A stretch of 64,000 nt of DNA from Saccharomonospora sp. NB11 (GCF_015910535.1 NZ_JACBJG010000003.1:394143-458142), one strand, 5' to 3'. Counted from the stretch's first letter, positions 25,271-34,271 are shown. Notes: a model not told the origin generated them from the sequence alone. Translations and numbers: made by a program.

Positions 25271-25464
25271 GTGTCCGCAGCCCGCGCGCGCGTGTCCTCG
25301 GCCTGTGCACTCGTGTCCTCGGTCTGGGGACTCGTGTCCCCGGTCTGTGTACGCAAGTTTGCGCCGCACGTCGCGGACACGCGCGCAGGAGATGCGGACA
25401 CGCGTGCGCAACTCGCGGACACGAGTGCGGGAGGTGCGGACACGCGCGCGCAGCTCGCGGACAC
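25271..25464. repeat. Palindromic array of nine 21-bp repeats
   Basis: Four 21-bp units beginning GTGTCC (starts at 25271, 25292, 25313, 25334) are followed by five units ending GGACAC, the inverted form (ends at 25380, 25401, 25422, 25443, 25464). The symmetry centre CGCAAGTTTGCG is at 25352-25363. Units mirror each other (4:5, 3:6, 2:7, 1:8) with one extra copy, giving an imperfect hairpin with arms of about 85 bp. Unit ends are strongly conserved and centres vary. It sits between the convergent arfB and response regulator genes, so it may be a bidirectional terminator, a structured 3' end, or a multi-site protein-binding locus. Confidence 0.9.
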
Positions 25465-25479
25465 GCCGGGTTGGGTTGC

Positions 25480-26160
25480 TCAGGGGCGCCAGTGGTACTG
25501 CCGTTCGGGGCGGCCGGTGTGGCCGTAGCGGAGGCGGACGTCCGCCTGGCCGGTGTCGACGAAGTGTTCGAGGTACCGGCGGGCGCTCGGGCGGGACAGT
25601 CGTGTCACGTGCGCGCACTCCGTCGCCGACAGCCCTTCGGGGTGAGCCGTCAGCGCGCCCTTCACCAGCTCCGCCGTCTGCGTGGTGAGGCCCTTGGGCA
25701 GCGGTGCCGTGCCGGGCCGGCGGGTCCCGAACACGTCGTCGACGTCGGGTTGCGCTGCCGCCGGACGGGTCGCCAGCCGGGCCAACTTCCGGTGCAGCGA
25801 CCCCGCTCGGTCGAGCTGGTCGCGCAGCGCGGCGTAGGAGAACGGCTTGATGAGGTAGTGCAGCGCCCCGCCGCGCAGTGACCGGCGGATGGTGTCCACG
25901 TCGCGCGCGGCGGTGATGACGATGACGTCGATGTCCACGGTCGTCGGGTCGGCGCGCAATTCCCGCAGCACGGTGAGCCCGTCGACGTCGGGAAGGTAGA
26001 TGTCGAGCAGGACGAGGTCGGGTCTCTCCTCCCGGACGAGCCGCAACGCTTCCGCGCCGGTGTGGGCCGCGCCGATCACGGTGAACCCGGGTGTGCGGTC
26101 GACGTACCCGCTGTGCACCTTGGCCACCATGAAGTCGTCGTCGACGACGAGTACCCGCAT
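25480..26160 (-). CDS. CitB/DcuR-type response regulator
   Basis: 226-residue partner of the adjacent sensor kinase. The receiver domain (about 1-120) has the acidic pocket VDDDF, phospho-acceptor Asp in LVLLDIYLPDVDG, Thr/Ser in ITAA and Lys in LIKPF. The C-terminal part has a helix-turn-helix of the DcuR/CitB kind (GLSATECAHVTRLSRPSARRYLEHFV, position about 170-200). The start ATG at 26160 overlaps the kinase stop (ATGA), so the two are coupled. It presumably activates tctCBA across the divergent promoter. The frame extends 34 codons further upstream, inside the kinase gene, without similarity. Confidence 0.92.
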   Translation of the reverse strand: MRVLVVDDDFMVAKVHSGYVDRTPGFTVIGAAHTGAEALRLVREERPDLVLLDIYLPDVDGLTVLRELRADPTTVDIDVIVITAARDVDTIRRSLRGGALHYLIKPFSYAALRDQLDRAGSLHRKLARLATRPAAAQPDVDDVFGTRRPGTAPLPKGLTTQTAELVKGALTAHPEGLSATECAHVTRLSRPSARRYLEHFVDTGQADVRLRYGHTGRPERQYHWRP

Positions 26161-27737
26161 CACGGTGCCACCATCTCGGTCGGCGGCGCGGAGGGCAAGA
26201 CCGCTGTGAACACCGCACCACTGTCGTTGTGCAGCTCCACCCGGCCGCCGCGGCGACGACACGCCTGACGGGTGAGCGCGAGCCCGAGCCCGCGTCCGTG
26301 TTCGGCGGCTTTGGTGGTGAAGCCGTGCGCGAACACCTCGGTGGCGATCTCCGGCGCCACGCCGGGGCCGGAGTCCCGCACCACCACCGTCACCGTCCCG
26401 TCGTGGTCACGGACGTCGACCTCCACCCAGGCGTCCGGTGCTCCGCGTACGGCGTCGAGGGCGTTGTCGACGAGGTTGCCGACCACGGTCACGAGGTCGG
26501 CGGACAGGCGTTCGTCGGTGTCGGAGAGGTAGCTGTCGTCGGTGAGTCGCAGCCCGGTGCCCTGTTCGGCCGCGAGGCTGGCCTTGGCGATGAGCAGGGC
26601 GGCCACGGCGGTGTCGCCGATGCGGGCGGTCACCTGGTCGTGCCATTCCTCGTGCTCGCGCCGGACCAGGTCGACGTACTGGCGGACTTCGTCGTACTCG
26701 CCGAGTTCGATGAGTCCGGCGATGGTGTGCAGGCGGTTGGAGAACTCGTGTGCCTGGGCCCGCAGGGTGTCGGTGGTGCGCGAGCTGGTCGCCAGTTCCT
26801 CCCGCAACGTCACGAGTTCGGTGCGGTCGCGCAAGGTCACCACCGCGCCGAGGCGGCGGCCGTCGCGCGACACGGGCATGCGGTTGAGCACGAGCACCCG
26901 CCCGGCGCGCAGCACGATCTGGTCGACTCCGTCGGTCTGCCCGGTGAGGACGTCGCGCAGCCGCCCGCCGAGGTCGAGGTCGTCGACGGCGGCGCCGACG
27001 CAGTCGACGGGGAGGGCGAGCAGTTGTCGGGCGTGGTCGTTGACCAGCGTGATGCGGTGCTGTTGGTCGAGGCCCACCACGCCTTCCTTGATGCCGTGCA
27101 GCAACGCCTCCCGGTGTTCCACGAGCCCGGTGATCTCGCGGGGTTCGAGCCCGAGGGTCTGCCGCTTCACCCGCCACGCGAGCAGGAACGACCCCGCGAC
27201 GCCGAGCACCAGCGCCATGCCGAGGAGCGCGAGCGCGTCGGCGGGCCGGTTGGCGACGCCCTCGAAGAAGCCGGGCATGGCCTTGCCCGCGGCGACGATC
27301 CCGATCATGCGGCCGCGGGCGTCCATCACGGGCACGTGCGCGACGAGGGAGCCGTCCACCTCGCCGACCCAGGCGCGGCCTCGTGTCACCGTGCTGTCGC
27401 CGAGTGGCAACGGCGTGCGCAGTTGCGAGGGGTCGGGTGTGGCGAGGACGGTGCGGTCGGCCTGGGCGATGACCACGAAGTCGGCTCCGGACAGGCTCCG
27501 CGCGCTCTCGGCGAAGCCGGGCAGCGGGTCGTGGTTGACGGGATCGGTGAGGCTCGCGCCCACGCCGGGGGTGGCCGCGACGTTCTCCGCCACGGACAGC
27601 AGCGCGCGGCCCTCGTCCTCGACGAAGTTGTCGTTCGACTGGATCACCGAGTACACGGTCACACAGCCGAGCAGCGCGAACACGAGCGACAGGTGCCAGC
27701 CCAACAACTGCCTGGCCAGCGACTTCTTGCTCCCCAC
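26160..27737 (-). CDS. DcuS/CitA-type sensor histidine kinase
   Basis: 525-residue membrane kinase. TM1 (about 10-32) precedes an extracytoplasmic PAS-like sensor (about 35-165) of the citrate/dicarboxylate type, with the VVIAQADRTVLATPDPSQ and GRMIGIVAAGK strands. TM2 follows (about 175-195), then a cytoplasmic PAS (about 215-320). The kinase core has the phospho-acceptor His in AHEFSNRLHTIAG, N-box NLVDNALDA, G1 DSGPGV and G2 GRGLGLAL. The GTG at 27737 gives a normal cytosolic N-terminus. It diverges from tctCBA and probably senses an external tricarboxylate, an inference from family and context. Confidence 0.9.
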   Translation of the reverse strand: MGSKKSLARQLLGWHLSLVFALLGCVTVYSVIQSNDNFVEDEGRALLSVAENVAATPGVGASLTDPVNHDPLPGFAESARSLSGADFVVIAQADRTVLATPDPSQLRTPLPLGDSTVTRGRAWVGEVDGSLVAHVPVMDARGRMIGIVAAGKAMPGFFEGVANRPADALALLGMALVLGVAGSFLLAWRVKRQTLGLEPREITGLVEHREALLHGIKEGVVGLDQQHRITLVNDHARQLLALPVDCVGAAVDDLDLGGRLRDVLTGQTDGVDQIVLRAGRVLVLNRMPVSRDGRRLGAVVTLRDRTELVTLREELATSSRTTDTLRAQAHEFSNRLHTIAGLIELGEYDEVRQYVDLVRREHEEWHDQVTARIGDTAVAALLIAKASLAAEQGTGLRLTDDSYLSDTDERLSADLVTVVGNLVDNALDAVRGAPDAWVEVDVRDHDGTVTVVVRDSGPGVAPEIATEVFAHGFTTKAAEHGRGLGLALTRQACRRRGGRVELHNDSGAVFTAVLPSAPPTEMVAP

Positions 27738-27772
27738 CGGGCCACTATGACACCGGCTGCGCGGGTCGGCGG

Positions 27773-27799
27773 ACGACCACAACGACCACAACGATCGTT
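27773..27799. promoter_or_regulatory. 9-bp direct repeats in the kinase/tctC divergent promoter
   Basis: ACGACCACA occurs at 27773-27781 and 27782-27790, followed by ACGATCGTT at 27791-27799 (itself near-palindromic, AACGATCGTT). The set lies midway between the divergent genes and is a candidate response-regulator site. Confidence 0.5.
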
Positions 27800-27879
27800 A
27801 GGTGCGTAACCGCGACGGTATGGGGGCCGCTCGGGCACGATGACGCGCTGTCAGATCAGCCCTCACAGTGAGGTGAGAA

Positions 27880-28866
27880 GTGCGCCAACCGAAGACGTGG
27901 CTCGCGGTGCTCGGCGCGGTACTGCTCGTGTTGCTCGTTCCACCGTTGATCTCCACGGGCGGTGACGAGGCGGACTCGCGCATCCGCGGTCTGCGGGTGA
28001 TGGTGCCGAACACGCCGGGCGGTGGCTACGACATCACGGCCCGCACGGCGGTGAAGGTGTTCGAGGACGCCGACCTGAACGGGCCGACGGAGGTCTTCAA
28101 CCTGCCGGGCGCGGGCGGCACGGTCGCGCTGGGGCGGCTCGTCGCCGAACGTGGCAACGGCAAGCTCGCCATGTCGATGGGGCTCGGCGTGGTCGGGTCC
28201 GTCTACACGAACTCGTCGCCGTCGACGTTGCAGGACACGACGCCCATCGCGAAGCTCACCGAGGAAGCCGACATCATCGTCGTCGGCAAGGACTCGCCCT
28301 ACGAGGACGTCCACGACCTGTTGGAGGCGTGGAAGGCGGACCCGAACGGCATGCCGGTCGGCGGTGGTTCGTCGCCCGGCGGTCCGGACCACCTCGCGCC
28401 GATGTTGACGGCCAAGGCCGTGGGACTCGACCCGAGGAAGGTCAACTACGTGCCGTTCGACGGCGGCGGCGAGCTGATGGCCTCCGTACTCGGCGGGAAG
28501 ATCGCGTTCGGCGTGTCGGGAGTCGGAGAGACCCGCGACCAGATCGAGGCGGGGGAGCTGCGGGCATTGGCCGTGACGAGCCCGGAGCGGGTTCCCGGCA
28601 TCGACGCCCCGACGTTGCAGGAGGTGGGCGTCGACGTCAGCTTCACCAACTGGCGCGGCGTCGTGGCACCGCCGGATCTGTCGGACGACGACCGGCGGAA
28701 GTTGATCGACCTGTTCACCGCGATGCACGACACCGACCAGTGGCGTGAGGCCCTGCGGCTCAACGGCTGGGACGACGCGTTCGCCACCGGCGAGGAGTTC
28801 GGCGATTTCCTCGCGGCCGAGAACGCCAGGGTCGCGTCGGTGCTGAAGGAGCTGGGGCTGGCATGA
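27880..28866 (+). CDS. tctC: Tripartite tricarboxylate transporter substrate-binding protein
   Basis: 328-residue extracytoplasmic solute receptor that delivers a tricarboxylate (citrate-like) or related acid to TctAB. The N-terminal signal/anchor (KTWLAVLGAVLLVLLVPPLI, about residues 5-24) has no lipobox Cys. The TctC/Bug fold shows MVPNTPGGGYDITAR (about 45-60), NLPGAGGTVALGRL, GGSSPGGPDH and NWRGVVAPPDLS. The GTG start follows GAGGTGAG. It is first in a three-gene operon, overlapping tctB by 4 bp. The exact substrate is unknown; citrate is a family-level suggestion. Confidence 0.92.
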   Translation: MRQPKTWLAVLGAVLLVLLVPPLISTGGDEADSRIRGLRVMVPNTPGGGYDITARTAVKVFEDADLNGPTEVFNLPGAGGTVALGRLVAERGNGKLAMSMGLGVVGSVYTNSSPSTLQDTTPIAKLTEEADIIVVGKDSPYEDVHDLLEAWKADPNGMPVGGGSSPGGPDHLAPMLTAKAVGLDPRKVNYVPFDGGGELMASVLGGKIAFGVSGVGETRDQIEAGELRALAVTSPERVPGIDAPTLQEVGVDVSFTNWRGVVAPPDLSDDDRRKLIDLFTAMHDTDQWREALRLNGWDDAFATGEEFGDFLAAENARVASVLKELGLA

Positions 28867-29411
28867 ACGCACCTGCCGTGAACACCACCGACGATTCCGA
28901 ACCCGACGACCGCGCGCCACGCCGCTGGTGGCAGGGGCGCGGCGAGCTGGGACTCTGTGCGTTCCTGTTCGCGCTCGGCGTGTTGGTGATCGCCGACGCG
29001 GTGAGCCTGCCCACCGACTTCACCCAGCGCGGCCCACTCGGGCCGAAGGCGGTGCCCGTGGTCGTGGGCGGCCTGTTGCTGCTGGTCGCGGCCTTCCTGG
29101 CCGTCGACGTGCTGCGCGGGGGTCGGGGCGAGGCCGAGGGCGGCGAGGACGTGGACCTGTCGACGCCGCCCGACCGGCGGACGGTGCTACTCCTCTCCGG
29201 CGCGTTCCTTGCCAACGCCGCGTTGATCGACGTGGTCGGGTTCCCGTTGTCGTCGGCACTGATGTTCTGGGGCGTGGCCTACGCGCTGGGCAGCCGTGAC
29301 ACGGTGCGCGACCCGTTGATCGCAGCGGTGTTGTCGGTGACGACGTGGTTCGTCTTCAACGAGCTGCTGGGCGTGTCGTTGCCCGGTGGCCCCCTGATGG
29401 AGGTGCTGTAG
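28863..29411 (+). CDS. tctB: Tripartite tricarboxylate transporter small membrane subunit
   Basis: 182-residue integral membrane protein with four predicted transmembrane segments: ELGLCAFLFALGVLVIADAV, VPVVVGGLLLLVAAFLAVDVL, VLLLSGAFLANAALIDVVGF and LSSALMFWGVAYALG, plus a possible last helix near VLSVTTWFVFNELL. It pairs with TctA in Na+-driven uptake. The Asp/Glu-rich loop between the second and third segments is longer than usual. The ATG at 28863 overlaps the tctC stop, and tctA begins 4 bp after its end. Confidence 0.9.
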   Translation: MNAPAVNTTDDSEPDDRAPRRWWQGRGELGLCAFLFALGVLVIADAVSLPTDFTQRGPLGPKAVPVVVGGLLLLVAAFLAVDVLRGGRGEAEGGEDVDLSTPPDRRTVLLLSGAFLANAALIDVVGFPLSSALMFWGVAYALGSRDTVRDPLIAAVLSVTTWFVFNELLGVSLPGGPLMEVL

Positions 29412-29414
29412 CCG

Positions 29415-30932
29415 ATGGACGTCACAGCGTCGCTGTCGAACCTGATCGACGGCTTCGGCACCGCGCTCACCCCGACCAACCTGTTGTTCGCCGCGCTGGG
29501 CGTGGTGCTCGGGACGGCCATCGGGGTGTTGCCGGGAATCGGCCCGGCGATGGCGGTCGCTCTGCTGCTGCCCGTGACGTACGGGCTGGACCCCACCGCC
29601 GCGTTCATCATGTTCGCGGGCATCTACTACGGCGGCATGTTCGGTGGCTCCACCACGTCGATCCTGCTGAACACTCCGGGCGAGAGCGCTTCGGTGGTGA
29701 CCGCGATCGAGGGTTATCCGCTGGCCAAGCGGGGCAAGGCACCGCAGGCGCTGGCCGCGGCCGCGATCGGCAACTTCGTCGGCGGCCTGATCGGCACTCT
29801 CGCGCTGGTGCTGCTGGCGCCGGTCGTGGCGTCGCTGGCCGTGGACATCGGCGCGCCGGACTACTTCGCCGTGATGGTGCTCGCGTTCGTCGCGGTGACG
29901 TCGGTGCTGGGCAGGTCGCGGGTGCGCGGGTTCGCGTCCCTGTTGATCGGGTTGTCGATCGGCCTCGTGGGTCTCGACCAGATGACCGGGCAGGCGCGGC
30001 TGACGTTCGGTTCGTTGCATCTGTCCGACGGGATCGACGTGGTGATCGTGGCGGTCGGCCTGTTCGCGGTCGGTGAGGCCCTGTGGGTGGCGGCGCACCT
30101 GCGTCAGACACCCGAGAAGCCGTTGGCGGCGGGACAGCCGTGGCTGGGGCGCGACGATCTCCGACGCACCTGGAAGCCGTGGCTGCGTGGCCCGGTGATC
30201 GGCTTCCCGTTCGGGGCGATTCCGGCCGGTGGTGCGGAGATCCCGACGTTCCTGTCGTACGTCACCGAGCGGCGGCTGGCCAAGCGCAAGGACGAGTTCG
30301 GCAAGGGCGCCATCGAGGGCGTGGCGGGACCGGAGTCCACGGCGAGCGCGTCGGCGGCGGGGACGTTGACGACGATGCTCACGCTCGGGCTGCCCACCAC
30401 GGCCGTCACCGCAGTGATGCTCGCGGCGTTCCAGCAGTACGGCATCCAGCCCGGGCCGCTGCTGTTCGACCACGAGTCGGAACTGGTGTGGGCGCTGGTG
30501 GCGAGCTTGTTCGTGGGGTTGGTGCTGCTGTTGGTCATCAACCTGCCGCTCGCTCCGGTGTGGGCGAAGTTGCTGCGCATCCCACGGCCGTACCTCTACG
30601 CGGGCATTTTGTTCTTCGCCGCCGTGGGCGCGTACTCCGTGGGTGGTCAGGCGATCGACCTGGTGCTGTTGTTCGTCGTCGGCGTGATCGGGTTCGTGAT
30701 GCGCCGGTTCGGGCTTCCCGTGCTGCCCGCGATCATCGGCGTGATCCTCGGCCCGGCGGCCGAACTGCAGATGCGTCGTGCGCTGCAGATCAGCAACGGC
30801 GACCTGATCGGTCTGGTCGATTCGCCGATGGCGGTGACCGTCTACGTCGTGGTGGCGTTGATCCTGGCCTGGCCCTTGCTGCGTCGCCTGCTGTCGCAGG
30901 GCAGGAACCGCGAGGAGGTCGGGGCTTCCTGA
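29415..30932 (+). CDS. tctA: Tripartite tricarboxylate transporter large membrane subunit
   Basis: 505-residue multispan transport subunit with about 11-12 hydrophobic helices. The highly conserved TctA segments are present: [24 protein letters not shown] (position about 37-60), [20 protein letters not shown], and the second-half copy [16 protein letters not shown] plus [18 protein letters not shown]. Length is normal (about 500). It is the last gene of the operon and ends 11 bp before the convergent oxidoreductase. Together with tctC and tctB it would import a tricarboxylate under the divergent two-component system. Confidence 0.94.
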   Translation: MDVTASLSNLIDGFGTALTPTNLLFAALGVVLGTAIGVLPGIGPAMAVALLLPVTYGLDPTAAFIMFAGIYYGGMFGGSTTSILLNTPGESASVVTAIEGYPLAKRGKAPQALAAAAIGNFVGGLIGTLALVLLAPVVASLAVDIGAPDYFAVMVLAFVAVTSVLGRSRVRGFASLLIGLSIGLVGLDQMTGQARLTFGSLHLSDGIDVVIVAVGLFAVGEALWVAAHLRQTPEKPLAAGQPWLGRDDLRRTWKPWLRGPVIGFPFGAIPAGGAEIPTFLSYVTERRLAKRKDEFGKGAIEGVAGPESTASASAAGTLTTMLTLGLPTTAVTAVMLAAFQQYGIQPGPLLFDHESELVWALVASLFVGLVLLLVINLPLAPVWAKLLRIPRPYLYAGILFFAAVGAYSVGGQAIDLVLLFVVGVIGFVMRRFGLPVLPAIIGVILGPAAELQMRRALQISNGDLIGLVDSPMAVTVYVVVALILAWPLLRRLLSQGRNREEVGAS

Positions 30933-30942
30933 TCGCCGGCGT

Positions 30943-31851
30943 TCAGCGGGAGGCGCGGGCCCGGCACAATTCGAGCACCCGTTGCAGGTGGACACCCCTG
31001 TGCACGTCGCAGGGGTGCTCCCGCACCCCGGAGTCGATCATCGCCGCGAAGTCGTCCAGCAGAGCCGTGTACGACTCCGGTCCGCCGTTGTGCTCCCGAC
31101 CGAGCACGCGCAGGCCGTGTTCGCCGTAGACCGCGAACTCCACGGCGGTGGGCCGGACGGGCAGCCGTGACGCCAGCGCCACGGAGCTGGTCGCCCCGCT
31201 CTCGTGGGCGAGCATGAGGTGCCACAGCTCACCGTCGTCCCGGCGCGCGGCGACGACGTCGGTGATCGGGCCGAGTGCCGCGTCCACGAGGTCGAGCACG
31301 TGGGGACCGATGTCGCCGAGAGCCCCGATCTCGTGCCGCCACGCGGCGTTGCCGTACTGGTCACCGAGGAATGCTCCCGAGAGCCAGCGGGCGCTGGCCC
31401 CGGTCCACCCGCCGGTCTCGGCGAGCCCGGCCAGCCAGTCGCGGGTACGCACGGCATAGCGCAGCGTGAGCATGAGCAACGCCACCACGTCGGCGTCCGA
31501 CACGGCGCGAGCCACGCGCTCGGCCTGCGCGACGTCGGCGGCGAGGGGCTTTTCGAGGATGAGATGCTTGCCCGCCTCGGCGGCGGTGACGGCGAGTTCT
31601 CCCTGAACGGACGGGGGAACGGCGAAGGCGACCGCGTCGACCGAGTCGAGCAGGTCGGTGAAGGAGGAACACGCGGTGGCGTCGTAGGTGTCGGCCAGTT
31701 CGGCCGCGGCCTCGGGCCGACGGGTCCACACGGCACTCAACGTGGTGGCGGGGTGATCGACGATCCCGGGCGCGTGTATCCGCGTCGCCCACGACCCTGC
31801 GCCGACCAGGCCCACTCTCAGCGGCGAGTCCACTGGCTCCACGGTCTCCAC
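30943..31851 (-). CDS. Gfo/Idh/MocA-family NAD(P)-dependent oxidoreductase
   Basis: 302-residue dehydrogenase with an N-terminal Rossmann domain starting RVGLVGAGSWATRIH (Gly-rich dinucleotide loop at about 14-20) and the family motif EKPLAAD (about residues 95-101). The C-terminal alpha/beta domain contains GALGDIGPHVLDL, where Asp and His would act on the substrate. Substrates are usually sugars or inositols, and none can be assigned here. The start could be the ATG at 31851 or the GTG eight codons later. It is transcribed alone and converges with tctA. Confidence 0.88.
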   Translation of the reverse strand: METVEPVDSPLRVGLVGAGSWATRIHAPGIVDHPATTLSAVWTRRPEAAAELADTYDATACSSFTDLLDSVDAVAFAVPPSVQGELAVTAAEAGKHLILEKPLAADVAQAERVARAVSDADVVALLMLTLRYAVRTRDWLAGLAETGGWTGASARWLSGAFLGDQYGNAAWRHEIGALGDIGPHVLDLVDAALGPITDVVAARRDDGELWHLMLAHESGATSSVALASRLPVRPTAVEFAVYGEHGLRVLGREHNGGPESYTALLDDFAAMIDSGVREHPCDVHRGVHLQRVLELCRARASR

Positions 31852-31888
31852 AGCGGCAGCTTAGAGCACGACAACGGTGAGACAGGCC

Positions 31889-31932
31889 CGGCGTTCACCG
31901 GCGCCAGGTGCTGCGCACGCCGGTGAACGCCG
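31889..31932 (-). terminator. Hairpin after the DUF3073 gene
   Basis: CGGCGTTCACCGGCG (31889-31903) and CGCCGGTGAACGCCG (31918-31932) form a perfect 15-bp stem with a 14-nt loop, between the DUF3073 stop and the oxidoreductase start. Confidence 0.75.
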
Positions 31933-32016
31933 ACCACTGAAGTCCGATGCCGAGCACACACGCTGACGCGAGGGGGGATTCGAGTGTCCCGCATCCACCC
32001 TCGCGCCGGCGTCGGA

Positions 32017-32205
32017 TCAACGGCGGTAGTCGTCGTACCCGTCGTCGTACGGGTCCTCGTACCGATCCTCGTCCTCGCGGGTGTCGTCGTTGGACGACTT
32101 GCCCGACAGCTCACGCTGCAGTGCATCGAAGTCCGTGGTGGGAACGCTGTACTTGAGCTCCCGGGCCACTTTTGTCTGCTTGGCCTTAGCTCGGCCGCGC
32201 CCCAT
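32017..32205 (-). CDS. DUF3073 protein
   Basis: 62-residue protein of the conserved actinobacterial DUF3073 family (Rv0810c in M. tuberculosis). The N-terminus MGRGRAKAKQTKVARELKYS is the family hallmark and is strongly basic. The C-terminal half is very acidic and Tyr/Asp-rich (DEDRYEDPYDDGYDDYRR), giving a charge-segregated polypeptide that is likely disordered. The ATG at 32205 is chosen by family match over an upstream frame to 32286. Function unknown. Its retention in a GC-rich core region beside purine and sulfur genes is typical. Confidence 0.9.
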   Translation of the reverse strand: MGRGRAKAKQTKVARELKYSVPTTDFDALQRELSGKSSNDDTREDEDRYEDPYDDGYDDYRR

Positions 32206-32413
32206 GGCTCGACCCCCTTGCACAGGGGCGGGGCGGCCGGGGGTAATCGGCGGCCCCGCGTCGTCTCGACTACTTTTCCTAACCACACCGTACCGTGCCT
32301 CCGGGTGCTTATGCGACGTGGCACGGTGTGCGACCGCTGACAGTATCCCCCGCGACGGCGCCGAGCGACCAGCCGGTGCCCGGCGAGTGGGCGAGTCGTG
32401 TCACGATTCACGG

Positions 32414-33322
32414 GTGCTTCGACCGTTCGCGGCCTACCTCAGGGTGTACGAACCGCTGTCGTCCTTCGGCGATCCGCCGGACGACGCGCTGCTCGCGGCC
32501 GTCGAACGCTCCGAGATGACGCCGAACGAGGCGATCGCGCGCGAGCAGTGGCTATGGCTGAAGTCACAGATTTCGCCCATCCACACTCTGCCCGCCGAGA
32601 CGGCGGACGGGAAGGCGGGGCCGAGTCTGCGCACCGACGTGCTCGTGATCGAACCGGGCGAGGTGCCGATCAGCGACGACAGCGTCGAGCTGGCCACCGA
32701 GCCGCTCGTCTGTCCTCTGGAGATCAGGGTGCGTTCGGCCGCCGCCCTGGCAAGCTTCCTCGACGACGCCCCTCCTGCGTTGCAGGCGGCCGTGCTCGAC
32801 GCCAAGGGGCTCACCCCGGAGGCGGTGCGGAGCCGCTCGACCGCCGCGTTGCGCGACCTCTACGGCTCGACCATGCACGTGCTGTCGACCAACTGGACCG
32901 TCCCGCTGCCGTGGTTCACCATCGTCGATCCCGACGAGCGGCGCATCGTGCTGGGCACCGGACCGTCGGACCCGATCCGGGAGGTGTCGTGGCGGGTGGC
33001 GATGGCCGACGCGATGGACCGCATCACCGAGGCCGAGCAGCTCGTGCGTGAGGCACTCGGGGAGGACTCGGGCCCGAGCCGCATCCTCGCCGAGACCAGC
33101 CGCTGGCTGTCGAGCTTCCACCCGCTGTCGGCGGTCGAGCTCGACTACGGCGGTCTCGTGCAGCTCATCGAGGACCCGGTGCTCGCCACCGACACGAGCG
33201 CCGACGAGGTGCACGCGATCCTCGACGGGCTGCGTCGGGAGTCGGTGGAGGAGGTCGCCGAGGCGTTCGAGAACCTGCGCGACTACTGGGGCGACCTGGC
33301 CTCGCGCGAACGCTTCAACTGA
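32414..33322 (+). CDS. Conserved actinobacterial protein of unknown function
   Basis: 302-residue soluble protein. No catalytic motif was recognised. Visible are LRPFAAYLRVYEPLSSF near the start (about residues 2-18), an EQWLWLKSQ segment, LVIEPGEVPIS, and a mostly helical C-terminal half (EAEQLVREALGE, ETSRWLSSFHPLSAVELDYGGLV). No signal peptide or membrane segment is seen. The frame is open to 32081, but the GTG at 32414 fits a leaderless start and the beginning of the conserved block. Near-identical context (next to DUF3073) is common in Pseudonocardiales, from memory. It ends 1 bp before the convergent asparaginase gene. Confidence 0.8.
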   Translation: MLRPFAAYLRVYEPLSSFGDPPDDALLAAVERSEMTPNEAIAREQWLWLKSQISPIHTLPAETADGKAGPSLRTDVLVIEPGEVPISDDSVELATEPLVCPLEIRVRSAAALASFLDDAPPALQAAVLDAKGLTPEAVRSRSTAALRDLYGSTMHVLSTNWTVPLPWFTIVDPDERRIVLGTGPSDPIREVSWRVAMADAMDRITEAEQLVREALGEDSGPSRILAETSRWLSSFHPLSAVELDYGGLVQLIEDPVLATDTSADEVHAILDGLRRESVEEVAEAFENLRDYWGDLASRERFN

Positions 33323-33323
33323 C

Positions 33324-34259
33324 TCACGCCAGGCGGGCCAGCTCGGCCTCCACCGCGTCGGTCACCCGCAGCTCCCCGACCTCGCGACCCGCACCGAGCA
33401 CCAGACCGGCACCGCGGCCGAGGCCGTCGAGCACCGCCTGTGCGGCCGGGTTGTCCGGCAGCGCGCCGAGTGCCCGCAGCGCCGCGACCAGGATCGGTCC
33501 CCGGGCCCGAGAGCCGCCGTCGTCGATCTTGAGCGCCACCGTGGTGCCGTCGGCCAGCGTCATGGCGTGGACGCCCTCGGCGCCTCCCTTGCACAGCAGG
33601 CCGGGCACGGACAGCATCAACAGCGTGTCCTCGCGGCCGGTGCCCGCCACGAGCCACGGATAGGTGCGCATCACCTCGCCGACGCGGGTCCGGGCCGCCG
33701 CCGCGAACGCCCTGGCGAGCCCCGTGAGGGAGAACGCGAAGAGCGGGGCGCCGCACCCGTCGACACCCACGGCGGCGATCTTCTCGCCGGTCAGCTCGAC
33801 CACAGTGTCGGCGATGACGCGCTGCAACGGGTGGTCGGGATCGGTGTAGGTGGCCGTCGGCCAACCCCGTTGCACGCACGTGGTCAGCATGGCGGCGTGC
33901 TTGCCGGAGCAGTTCATCGCCGCCCGACGCGGGTCGGGAGGGCAGTGCAGGTCGTCCTCGGCCAGGCCCGCGGCGGCCAGGACGGCAAGCGCCCGCTCGA
34001 CGTGGCCGGACTCACCCGAGTGGGACGCGCACGCGAGAGCGAGATCGTCGTCGGAGATCTCCAGCCCGGCGTTCAGCATGCCGAGCGCCTGGAACGGCTT
34101 GTTGCTCGACCGGGGGAACACGGGGGTGTCCACGTCGCCGAGGGCGGCCCGGACGGTGCCGTCCGGTGCCGTGACCACCACGGCGCCTCGATGCACACTC
34201 TCCACGAACCCGGACCGTGCCACCTCGACCAGCACCGGGTTCTCCGTCGCGAAACTCAT
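33324..34259 (-). CDS. Asparaginase (L-asparaginase II / AnsII-type)
   Basis: 311-residue hydrolase of the thermolabile asparaginase family, converting L-asparagine to aspartate and ammonia. Family elements: RSGFVESVHRG near the N-terminus, PVFPRSSNKPFQALGML (about 46-62), CASHSGESGHVERA, NCSGKHAAML (about 117-126), VDGCGAPLFAFSL and GREDTLLM. The SSNKP and NCSGKHAAM blocks match this family rather than the classical two-domain asparaginases. It is first downstream of the rsiG homologue on the same strand, 12 bp apart. It could serve nitrogen supply, fitting the nearby glnR, but no direct link is visible. Confidence 0.9.
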   Translation of the reverse strand: MSFATENPVLVEVARSGFVESVHRGAVVVTAPDGTVRAALGDVDTPVFPRSSNKPFQALGMLNAGLEISDDDLALACASHSGESGHVERALAVLAAAGLAEDDLHCPPDPRRAAMNCSGKHAAMLTTCVQRGWPTATYTDPDHPLQRVIADTVVELTGEKIAAVGVDGCGAPLFAFSLTGLARAFAAAARTRVGEVMRTYPWLVAGTGREDTLLMLSVPGLLCKGGAEGVHAMTLADGTTVALKIDDGGSRARGPILVAALRALGALPDNPAAQAVLDGLGRGAGLVLGAGREVGELRVTDAVEAELARLA

Positions 34260-34271
34260 GCACTTCCGTTC

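Noticed and set aside
25271..25464. CRISPR array
   Set aside because: Units are contiguous without unique spacers, and half are inverted.
25225..25464. Small protein with heptad VSASCAR-like repeats on the minus strand
   Set aside because: The periodic peptide is a by-product of the 21-bp DNA repeat; it lacks start signals and overlaps arfB.
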